Positions 43,376 to 49,313 of a stretch of 64,000 nucleotides of DNA are shown one piece after another. This stretch comes from Bacteroides sp. GM023 (GTDB lineage: Bacteria > Bacteroidota > Bacteroidia > Bacteroidales > Bacteroidaceae). The DNA is taken from contig NZ_JAAXGE010000002.1 in assembly GCF_014750685.1 (NCBI RefSeq), positions 682,001-746,000 on the forward strand, written 5' to 3'. Both the position numbers and the translations under genes were made by a program. The number at the start of each line of letters is the position of its first letter. Within the stretch, counting starts at the first letter, position 1. The notes beneath the pieces were generated by a model, which saw nothing but the letters and a program-made list of their open reading frames with translations, was not told the origin of the DNA and searched no databases.

Positions 43376-43407
43376 CAAATATACTAAAATTGTTGGAAAG
43401 CTGCAAA
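43376..43407 (-). promoter_or_regulatory. Outward-facing promoter at the left end of the transposon
   Basis: On the minus strand TTTG (complement of 43404-43407), a 20-bp spacer and TATATTTG (complement of 43376-43383). The start would be near 43369, inside the terminal repeat, reading into the interrupted gene. Confidence 0.55.
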
Positions 43408-43450
43408 TAGCCTATTATTTTGATATTGTTATAAAAATGAACACTCTCTA

Positions 43451-43481
43451 TTTGTTATTTCTAATGTAATTACTACATTTG
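43451..43481 (+). promoter_or_regulatory. Promoter of the left passenger genes
   Basis: TTTG (43451-43454), 19 bp, TACATTTG (43474-43481): a perfect Bacteroides promoter. The start near 43488 gives a leader of about 250 nt before the gene at 43742. A short inverted repeat (AAGAGTA/TACTCTT, about 43493-43511) sits at the start. Confidence 0.75.
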
Positions 43482-43526
43482 CACTGACATAATAAGAGTA
43501 TGCGTACTCTTATACGATACATATAG

Positions 43527-43690
43527 CCAAACCGCTATCAGAATCACCACCTCAGATAAATGGACTAAGGCTATAAACTACTCACTCATGGATGAAGTGT
43601 ACCTACACATAACGTAGAATCGCTCCACGAGTGAGTAGGGTTTGTGGTGAACCTTGATAGCGGTGTGGCAGTGGTTCTACGTCTTTCGTT
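43527..43690 (+). ncRNA. Structured 5' leader of the passenger gene at 43742
   Basis: Three nested arms pair: ACCGCTATCA (43531-43540) with TGATAGCGGT (43655-43664), TCACCAC (43544-43550) with GTGGTGA (43644-43650), CTACTCACTC (43579-43588) with GAGTGAGTAG (43629-43638). A competing pairing exists: GTAGAATCGCTCCAC (from about 43614) with GTGGTTCTAC (about 43671-43680). The two folds exclude each other, as in riboswitches and attenuators. No known family is recognised. It could instead be an independent RNA. Confidence 0.5.
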
Positions 43691-43741
43691 TACACCGTTG
43701 CCGTTTTACAAGTTATTGTTTAACTCTAAATAAAATGTAAA

Positions 43742-44275
43742 ATGGAAACAAAAAAGATTTTCTTATCCGTATTTATCATCATTACCAGCCAATTAGGTTT
43801 CGCACAAAATGCAAAGTCTGTACCTACAACAGCAGAAGAAAAACGTATCGCAATGCTTACTCCTGAGTATTACACGAATTGGATAGGTGCATCATTTTTT
43901 ACTATCCCAACCGTAGAAAAGGAATTTGATGTAATTCCTGTACGTATCTTAGACCTAACATTTTTCTACGATTTCGGAGATTGCTTTGTGGGAATGGAAT
44001 CTAACAAAAAGGGAGTTGTAACACAAATGACTCTTAGACTGTTTGGAGACAAGGCTAAAAACTTTATACAAAAAGCGACTGACTATGGCTATAAGTATAT
44101 AACAAAAAGCAACAACATGAACACACGTTCCAATGCAGAAAAGACTTCTGATGTATATGAAACTAACGTAAAACGTTATCGAAAGACTACCTTAAACGGA
44201 AATGTCTACTTAGAGGTGTCCACAAATAATGAGCGTGTTAATGAATATGAAATAGCAATTTTCCGAACAAAGTAA
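43742..44275 (+). CDS. Secreted protein of unknown function (transposon passenger)
   Basis: A 177-residue protein with signal peptide (METKKIFLSVFIIITSQLG, cleaved near FAQN). The mature part has no recognised domain; DLTFFYDFGDCFVGMESNKK and TTLNGNVYLEVSTNNERVN suggest a small beta-rich fold. It is carried by the IS1595-type transposon, preceded by a perfect promoter and a long structured leader, and followed by a tiny membrane-protein gene. Being outside the transposase operon it is cargo; the function is unknown. Confidence 0.65.
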   Translation: METKKIFLSVFIIITSQLGFAQNAKSVPTTAEEKRIAMLTPEYYTNWIGASFFTIPTVEKEFDVIPVRILDLTFFYDFGDCFVGMESNKKGVVTQMTLRLFGDKAKNFIQKATDYGYKYITKSNNMNTRSNAEKTSDVYETNVKRYRKTTLNGNVYLEVSTNNERVNEYEIAIFRTK

Positions 44276-44279
44276 ACTC

Positions 44280-44396
44280 ATGAAAGGCTGCATTGTTTTC
44301 GTACTGTTTATTATCCTGCTGTTTTTCGGTCCGATAGGGTGGTTTTTTGCCGTAATACTAGGCATTGTACTTTTAACTTCTAATAAAAAGAAGTAG
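44280..44396 (+). CDS. 38-residue membrane peptide (transposon passenger)
   Basis: A short frame of 39 codons including the stop. It reads MKGCIVFVLFIILLFFGPIG, then WFFAVILGIVLLTSNKKK: one or two membrane helices and a basic end. It begins 4 bp after the previous gene and is followed at once by a terminator, so it is in a transcription unit. Small hydrophobic peptides of this form can be toxins or accessory proteins. It is too short for confident assignment. Confidence 0.5.
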   Translation: MKGCIVFVLFIILLFFGPIGWFFAVILGIVLLTSNKKK

Positions 44397-44401
44397 AAGA
44401 G

Positions 44402-44440
44402 AATACGGAGCTAAAAAACTCCGTATTTTTATTTTTATTT
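44402..44440 (+). terminator. Terminator of the left passenger operon
   Basis: AATACGGAG (44402-44410) and CTCCGTATT (44419-44427) form a stem with an 8-base A-rich loop, followed by TTTATTTTTATTT. Confidence 0.85.
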
Positions 44441-44752
44441 TTTATTAGTTGGGCGCTTCAATGACTGTTCAATAATAGTATCAAATCTTTTCATTACTTT
44501 TAGATGCTCAATATATGCATCTAAATCAGCAAAAGTAAGTTCCGCATCTATAAGGCACTTTTCTATTTGAGTTTTATTGAGAGTTTTCATTGTCGGTACT
44601 TTTACAGACCTCCTTTCAGATTCTTTTGCAAGGAACGTAAATCCCTGTATATAATTTATGGATTTCCCTACAAAACCATGTACTGATAAAAACTCCTCTA
44701 TTAAATCAGAGGGTAACTCATATTGTTTTTCCTGCTCTTGGAAGTTCGACAT
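44435..44752 (-). CDS. Hypothetical protein downstream of transposase (passenger)
   Basis: A 105-residue soluble, mostly helical protein. It begins MSNFQEQEKQYELPSDLIEE, includes KTLNKTQIEKCLIDAELTFA and DLDAYIEHLKVMKRFDTIIE, and ends RPTNKK. No family is recognised. It overlaps the end of the gene before it by 35 bp and belongs to the transposase transcription unit. Its position next to a HicB-like protein suggests a two-gene module, perhaps toxin-antitoxin; that is inference. Confidence 0.55.
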   Translation of the reverse strand: MSNFQEQEKQYELPSDLIEEFLSVHGFVGKSINYIQGFTFLAKESERRSVKVPTMKTLNKTQIEKCLIDAELTFADLDAYIEHLKVMKRFDTIIEQSLKRPTNKK

Positions 44753-45068
44753 CTACTTTTATAATTAAGGGTTCTTTAATTGTTACCTCAAATATTCGCT
44801 CCGTTTCGGAAACTAAATATACATCTGCAAATATAGGTGGAATTGCCGAATTTTCAGATACTTCCCAACCATAATTTTGAAGATTTTTGTATGTAAGCCT
44901 ATTTTGCAAATCTAGATAAAGTAGTTTTTCAAACATATCTACCACCTCTATAACACTACTACCACACGCACAAAAATCTTGTGTAGCAGGACAGTAACTT
45001 GCATAGGTATCCCATCTCGCAGGTTCCGGGTGTTTGAAAACTACGAGTTTTACTGAAACTATTTCCAT
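44718..45068 (-). CDS. Hypothetical protein, faint HicB-like resemblance (passenger)
   Basis: A 116-residue protein that begins MEIVSVKLVVFKHPEPARWD and continues TYASYCPATQDFCACGSSVI. The pattern of two strands, SYCPA, then a helix EVVDMFEKLLYLDLQNRL, resembles the HicB antitoxin core, but I would not claim homology. It starts 14 bp after the transposase stop and overlaps the next gene by 35 bp. It is probably expressed from the transposase promoter. Confidence 0.5.
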   Translation of the reverse strand: MEIVSVKLVVFKHPEPARWDTYASYCPATQDFCACGSSVIEVVDMFEKLLYLDLQNRLTYKNLQNYGWEVSENSAIPPIFADVYLVSETERIFEVTIKEPLIIKVDVELPRAGKTI

Positions 45069-45082
45069 AATTCTAATTGATT

Positions 45083-45976
45083 TTATGTGCTAGTTATGTC
45101 TTTATAACTAACACGGATTAAGTTTTTATCTATAAATTTCCTAAACTTAATTTCCGGTGAATTATTCCGAGTATTATAATTAAATTCAAATTCCGAGCAA
45201 TATTTTGAAAGGTGTTCCTTGCTTGGTCTATGGTAAGTGCCCATTATTGACCGCTTTAAATGTGACCATGCACCCTCAATAGTATTTGTGTGTACTTTAC
45301 CACGAACATATTCTTTACGTCCATGATTTACTACATCGTGTACATAGTCCGAGCATAGTTTAGTATATGCCCACCATTCATCGCTGTTTATATGGGTTCC
45401 TTTCTTAATTCGTTTGTGAATAATTGGCTCTAAGGTTTTGCGCTTCGTATTTGGTACAGGTGTAATGGATAAACGTCCACCACGCTGTACAGCCCCGAAT
45501 ACGGGAGTTTTATTCTCAGAACCACGACCACGTTTTCCCTTTTTCTTTCCACCAACATACGTTTCATCAACCTCGACAATACCACGTAGCTGGTTATCGG
45601 AATTACGATGTTCCAACATATAGCGCACCTTGTGTAATAAGTACCAAGCACTCTTTTGCGTGACACCGATAGTCTTGGACAACTCGATAGAGCTGATACC
45701 TTTCTTAGATAATGAAATCAGATAGAAAGTAAGAAACCATTTCTGTAATGGAATGTTTGAGTTTTCATAAATAGTACCCGTTTTCACCGAAAATTGCTTT
45801 TTGCAGTGTGCACACTTAAAAGTTTTGCCGTTCTTATACCGATAAATCTTCTGTGCGTTTCCGCAATGCGGGCAAGTGGGTGAGTCTCCCCACCTGCGTT
45901 TTTCAAAGTATCTCCTACAAGATTCCTCATCGGGAAACTGTTTAAAGAAGTAGAATAAATTAGCGTTATTACTCAT
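45083..45976 (-). CDS. IS1595-family (ISXO2-like) transposase
   Basis: A 297-residue transposase. It begins with a zinc ribbon (CPHCGN near residue 35 and CAHCKKQF near 54), then a helix-turn-helix (ISSIELSKTIGVTQKSAWYL). The DDE catalytic domain follows: first Asp in GIVEVDETYVGG, second in INSDEWWAYT, Glu/Asn region in HTNTIEGAWSHLKRS. The domain order and spacing are those of IS1595. The transposase is complete, so the element may still move. It lies in the middle of the transposon, facing left, with two passenger genes following in the same direction. Confidence 0.95.
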   Translation of the reverse strand: MSNNANLFYFFKQFPDEESCRRYFEKRRWGDSPTCPHCGNAQKIYRYKNGKTFKCAHCKKQFSVKTGTIYENSNIPLQKWFLTFYLISLSKKGISSIELSKTIGVTQKSAWYLLHKVRYMLEHRNSDNQLRGIVEVDETYVGGKKKGKRGRGSENKTPVFGAVQRGGRLSITPVPNTKRKTLEPIIHKRIKKGTHINSDEWWAYTKLCSDYVHDVVNHGRKEYVRGKVHTNTIEGAWSHLKRSIMGTYHRPSKEHLSKYCSEFEFNYNTRNNSPEIKFRKFIDKNLIRVSYKDITST

Positions 45977-46073
45977 ATTTCACCGATTTTTCATTTAAGA
46001 TACGAAAAAAAGATGAAATATGCAAATGTCTGATTATTAATATCTTATGTAATTGTTATTAAAATAGCAGACA

Positions 46074-46171
46074 AACCAAAGTAGTACAAAGAGTTAGGAA
46101 ACATTTTATTAATGAAAAAAAGAAAATTTTGGTGTAGTATTTCGTTCGCTAGTCTAAGCACTACTTTGGTT
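46074..46171. repeat. 98-bp segment with 12-bp inverted ends
   Basis: AACCAAAGTAGT (46074-46085) and ACTACTTTGGTT (46160-46171) are exact inverted copies, 74 bp apart, between the transposase and the right-hand passenger genes. No duplicated flanks are visible. It may be a small non-autonomous element, a regulatory dyad for the transposase, or a remnant of an earlier element end. Confidence 0.5.
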
Positions 46172-46176
46172 AAAAG

Positions 46177-46212
46177 AAAAGAGCCTACTATAAAAGTAAG
46201 CTCTTTTGTAAA
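46177..46212 (-). terminator. Terminator of the right passenger pair
   Basis: AAAGAGC and GCTCTTT pair across a 15-base loop. Read on the minus strand the hairpin is followed by TTTTCTTTT, 4-30 bp after the gene ending at 46216. Confidence 0.75.
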
Positions 46213-46215
46213 ATC

Positions 46216-46482
46216 TTATTTTGTTTTTAACCAATCCCATAGAGAAGTATTCATACGGCCGTAATAATTATACATATCCTTAGACATTTCTATTACCAAT
46301 ATAGAGTTTGTTTCAAACTCATTAGCCGATATTTTTTCATATACTTCTTTCGTTGTATATTGCGTTTCTACAAACCAATGGTTTCCCCAAAATGTATAAT
46401 TGGGGCCTAACGATTTAATTCTATCTCTTAATATGTCACTATCTAATGACGGGTCGTATATTACTAATATTATCTTTTTCAT
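46216..46482 (-). CDS. Small alpha/beta protein (transposon passenger)
   Basis: An 88-residue protein: MKKIILVIYDPSLDSDILRD, then RIKSLGPNYTFWGNHWFVET and VYEKISANEF, then NSILVIEMSKDMYNYYGRMN. A strand-helix-strand pattern (KIILVIYD ... NHWFVETQ ... ILVIEM) fits a ferredoxin-like fold as in Cas2/VapD-type small proteins, but no catalytic motif proves it. Its start codon overlaps the stop of the upstream membrane protein gene (ATGA), so the pair is translated together. Function unknown; a defence or toxin-type role is speculation. Confidence 0.6.
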   Translation of the reverse strand: MKKIILVIYDPSLDSDILRDRIKSLGPNYTFWGNHWFVETQYTTKEVYEKISANEFETNSILVIEMSKDMYNYYGRMNTSLWDWLKTK

Positions 46483-47225
46483 AACATTTCCAGTTTCATT
46501 TTTAGAATATCTTTCATTTCAGTTTGACGTTCTTCCCAATTACCATTCCATTCAACAATATATTTAAATTTTTGCGGCTTGGAATTTGTGGAATACAAGC
46601 AATAAATGATTTCCCATTTTCCTGCTTTTGCTTCTATATTTTTCAAGCCAAGCATTTTTAATGTTGCTGGAATAATGTCTGTTTTACCATCTGGAGTTGA
46701 TTGCTTTTGTGGTGCAATAATCTCAAATAATGGCAAAACTTTTTTGCCTTGATATGGGATATAAACGATATTATTTCCTAAGTTCCAATTAATAGGAGCA
46801 TTTTCCACTGTCAACGTAGTAGTCGAATTATCAGATATAAACGAAGCACTCTCAACGTATAGTTCACAATTCTGGGCATTAATATTTCCATTATTAAAGA
46901 ACTGAATAGAATTATGATACCTTCTCGCTTTTTTCGTCCCTTTTATATTTTCGACTTCTTCAATGGCTTCATCACTATTTAATTGAATGACAAAAGTCAC
47001 TTTTTTAAATAGTGACCTTATTTCGTCCAAAAACAACGCCACAATTACCGCCGAACACGTTCCGAAGGCAACGAACCCATTAATGACATTACCATAATAG
47101 TCACCTTTAGATATTGGAGTATTAGCCATTTCGCAGGGACCAAGACCTAAAGGAAGAAACACCCCCAAGAAATATCCTATGATTAAGGAAATTCCACAAA
47201 GCAATAATACAATCTTCCACTTCAT
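46479..47225 (-). CDS. Membrane-anchored protein (transposon passenger)
   Basis: A 248-residue protein with two N-terminal membrane helices (IVLLLCGISLIIGYFLGVFL and GNVINGFVAFGTCSAVIVAL) separated by a short loop. A soluble beta-rich domain follows from about residue 80 (FVIQLNSDEAIEEVENIKG to the C-terminus), containing NAQNCELYVESASFISDNST and WEIIYCLYSTNSKPQKFKYI. No family is recognised. It is the first gene of a coupled pair with 46216-46482 at the right end of the transposon. This layout, membrane sensor plus small soluble partner, recurs in phage-defence modules, but nothing here proves it. Confidence 0.6.
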   Translation of the reverse strand: MKWKIVLLLCGISLIIGYFLGVFLPLGLGPCEMANTPISKGDYYGNVINGFVAFGTCSAVIVALFLDEIRSLFKKVTFVIQLNSDEAIEEVENIKGTKKARRYHNSIQFFNNGNINAQNCELYVESASFISDNSTTTLTVENAPINWNLGNNIVYIPYQGKKVLPLFEIIAPQKQSTPDGKTDIIPATLKMLGLKNIEAKAGKWEIIYCLYSTNSKPQKFKYIVEWNGNWEERQTEMKDILKMKLEML

Positions 47226-47345
47226 ACTTACAATAGTTTATTTCTATGTGCAAATATAAGCAGAAATCCGCAATTATAAGTTATCTCTATTAGAATAACT
47301 AATTACTCTCACAATTTGTTCAGGTTAGGATAGTATATAATTGCG

Positions 47346-47353
47346 TTTTTTTA
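47346..47353. repeat. Right 8-bp target site duplication
   Basis: TTTTTTTA, identical to 43346-43353, directly after the right terminal repeat (47330-47345). Confidence 0.85.
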
Positions 47354-47733
47354 TATTTATTTTGCGTATCGTATAAATAGTAATCTGCCTGATAATCGTT
47401 CTTCCGGTTATAAATAGCGGCTATCGTTGAGTCTTTGTAGACTGTAATGAGTAAGAATTTGTGGTTTGGAGCATCGTTTTTCTTAAGCAACCGGCAGAAG
47501 TTTGGTATGGCAACTTCGCATCTCGGGCAGTCCATCGGGCTATAGAGTATGGCGTAAAGTGTATCTTCTTCTGCGGGAAGGGTCGAGAGGTATTTTTGGA
47601 GCAATCGGTCGGTTCCTGGCTTTTGGCGAATCTGTAAATCATTTTCTACCATATCTTTCATTAAGCCGGAAATTTGGGCGAAAGAGTATTGGTAGAAAAT
47701 GATTAACATAAATGTTGTGATGAATCTAGTCAT
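47346..47733 (-). pseudogene. 5' part of a transposon-interrupted gene (signal peptide and thioredoxin-like domain)
   Basis: The frame starts at ATG 47733: signal peptide MTRFITTFMLIIFYQYSFAQ, then a thioredoxin-like domain with the redox motif in YSPMDCPRCEVAIPNFC. It remains host sequence to DTQNKYKK; the last nine codons of the apparent frame (TQLYTILT, stop at 47320) belong to the transposon. Joining to 43345 gives DTQNKYKKIFSFNTNGLYG in frame, so the intact protein had 604 residues: secreted thioredoxin-like N-terminus plus propeller-like C-terminus. It overlaps the stop of the upstream gene by 8 bp. Confidence 0.85.
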
Positions 47734-48097
47734 TTCTATCTATAATATGGGGGATGGCTACTGCTCCTTTAGAGAGTGCTTTACGTATAACTTCTTCACG
47801 AATCTGTTCAGGCGTTTTGTCAGTGATTCTCATTGTAGTGGAAAGAATGTTGCCTTTAGGATCAGTTGTTGTTTGAGTGACTGTAGTAACTCCAACACTT
47901 ATTTGTTGTGCTCTAGTTTCAATTATCCCGCAAACTCTTGTCGTTGCTCCTTTGCAAGGATTATTCGAATTACTGCTAGCTTTAGAGCCATAGAACGTTG
48001 ATTTTGTTTTAGTATCGTCGGAAGCCTTAGCTTGATTCACGACTGCACCGCTTGATACCAATGCGAATGCAGCAATTAAAAATAGTGCCCTTTTCAT
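47726..48097 (-). CDS. Small secreted protein of unknown function
   Basis: A 123-residue protein with signal peptide (MKRALFLIAAFALVSSGAVV, cleaved near NQAKAS). The mature part has CKGATTRVCGIIETRAQQIS and EQIREEVIRKALSKGAVAIP. The layout resembles the NVEALA-type small secreted proteins that accompany thioredoxin-like and propeller genes in Bacteroides, but the motif itself is not clear. It is the first gene of the operon broken by the transposon. Confidence 0.6.
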   Translation of the reverse strand: MKRALFLIAAFALVSSGAVVNQAKASDDTKTKSTFYGSKASSNSNNPCKGATTRVCGIIETRAQQISVGVTTVTQTTTDPKGNILSTTMRITDKTPEQIREEVIRKALSKGAVAIPHIIDRND

Positions 48098-48584
48098 AAA
48101 CTTAATATTTTATAGGTTGATACTTTGGATATACATTTTTTATTCTTTTAAATATATATCGTTTGTTCTAAATGTAAGCATAAAATGCGAAGAAATGAAC
48201 TAAATGTGTTAATTATATACATATTTAACGTTTGGACACTGCGGGCGCTTCTCTAATCGTTGCCATAGAATATTCCGTTTTAGACTTCTCTCGGTGACTT
48301 ATTGTGCGTTCTTTCTTGAACGGCAATGAGTGAAATGATAATTTTCAAATTAGTATAACGGGTTTCATAGGTTTCAGTTTGGAGTAAGTCTCTACCAATC
48401 AGTGCCTCATACTGAAAGAGAAGTGCAAAGCAAGAGTGGAATTTTCATCCCAGTCATCGTTGGTCGTTATTATCAATGGATCTATATCATAAGTTTTATA
48501 GACCTTATAAATAGGAGACGCCACTTCTTCAGCAGAAGCGGCGTCTCTATTGTTGTTAGAATATTAGAATGAGAGAGAGTTATG
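48098..48584. other. 487-bp intergenic region
   Basis: No gene is supported. The hairpin at 48513-48548 serves the DUF3836 gene. On the minus strand TACATTTA near 48170 resembles a -7 box for the gene starting at 48097, with one mismatch. The rest shows nothing recognisable. Confidence 0.5.
48513..48548 (-). terminator. Hairpin downstream of the DUF3836 gene
   Basis: GGAGACGCC and GGCGTCTC form the outer stem, with an inner TTCT/AGAA pair. The following T-tract on the minus strand is weak (TATTTAT), so it is a probable rather than certain terminator. Confidence 0.6.
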
Positions 48585-48980
48585 TTACATATTTGTATTA
48601 TCCATCGTAACGGTCATTTCGGGAACCAATACGTAGGTTTGTTTCTTAGCGTTCCATTTGTAATAATTGGTAGTGACAGTCTTGCCTTCATAAATGTAAT
48701 TGATGCGTAAGTCTTTTTGCCATTCATCCTTGCTGCTGTTCCATTTCATGGATTCACTTTCAATCATACGTTTGTTATCATCGTACTTATAATTGTACTT
48801 CATATAATTAGCGAGAGTGTTACCGTCCATTTTGTAAACGGTTTGTCCTACTGTTACACCATTTTCTTCTACTGGATTATAAACCAATTGACCATCGTAG
48901 CTACGTGCAGAAGCAGCGAACGACACAACAAGAAGAACTGCTGATAAAACGAACATTTTTAAAGATACTTTTGCTTTCAT
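48585..48980 (-). CDS. DUF3836 family secreted protein
   Basis: A 131-residue protein with signal peptide (MKAKVSLKMFVLSAVLLVVS, cleaved near ASARS). The mature region (YDGQLVYNPVEENGVTVGQT then VYKMDGNTLANYMKYNYKYD and SMKWNSSKDEWQKDLRINY) matches the DUF3836 pattern of short beta-hairpin repeats resembling cell-wall YD repeats. Function is unknown. It stands alone between two terminators. Confidence 0.78.
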   Translation of the reverse strand: MKAKVSLKMFVLSAVLLVVSFAASARSYDGQLVYNPVEENGVTVGQTVYKMDGNTLANYMKYNYKYDDNKRMIESESMKWNSSKDEWQKDLRINYIYEGKTVTTNYYKWNAKKQTYVLVPEMTVTMDNTNM

Positions 48981-49313
48981 GGCTATTTAAGTTTTTGAGT
49001 TATACTTTCATATTTCTACAACTATATCAGTTTTACACTGCAAACTTACATATTAATTTGGTATTTATGCAATTTAAATGCTGAAAGATTGTCAAAATGT
49101 CAAGAGAGGGTAGAGGATAACAGTTGCTTTTTGCCAATATTGGTGACAAAAAAATATCCGGCAGTCAATCTGCCGGATATAGAATGAATCACTTCGTTGA
49201 GAAAGTGTTCCTTTTACTAGCTTTATGGATACCGAGTTAAATAATGTTATTACATCTTTTACTCCCCGGTTTCCTGATATTTACTCTGTCAGTATGACTT
49301 GTGCCGCCTCTTA
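48981..49313. other. 333-bp intergenic region
   Basis: Contains the polA terminator (49148-49180) and the upstream region of the DUF3836 gene. No gene or repeat otherwise seen. Confidence 0.5.
49148..49180 (-). terminator. polA terminator
   Basis: ATATCCGGCAG and CTGCCGGATAT form a perfect 11-bp stem with a 5-base loop; on the minus strand TTTTTTT follows. Strong intrinsic terminator 134 bp after the polA stop. Confidence 0.9.

Larger units (their letters stand above)
43354..47345. mobile_element. 3,992-bp IS1595-type transposon with passenger genes
   Basis: The left end CGTGATTATATACTAT (43354-43369) and the complement of the right end, CGCAATTATATACTAT (47330-47345), match at 14 of 16 bases. 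Both ends are flanked by TTTTTTTA, an 8-bp duplication as expected for IS1595-family elements. Removing the element and one duplicate rejoins a gene in frame. It contains an IS1595/ISXO2-type transposase (45083-45976), six other genes, a structured leader, and outward and inward promoters at its left end. It is visibly more AT-rich than its surroundings. Confidence 0.9.

Noticed and set aside
43531..43680. tRNA or rRNA fragment
   Set aside because: The stems do not form a cloverleaf, there is no CCA or T-loop motif, and alternative pairings exist.
47320..47346. Natural C-terminus TQLYTILT of the thioredoxin-like protein
   Set aside because: These codons are the transposon terminal repeat; the real protein continues at 43345.
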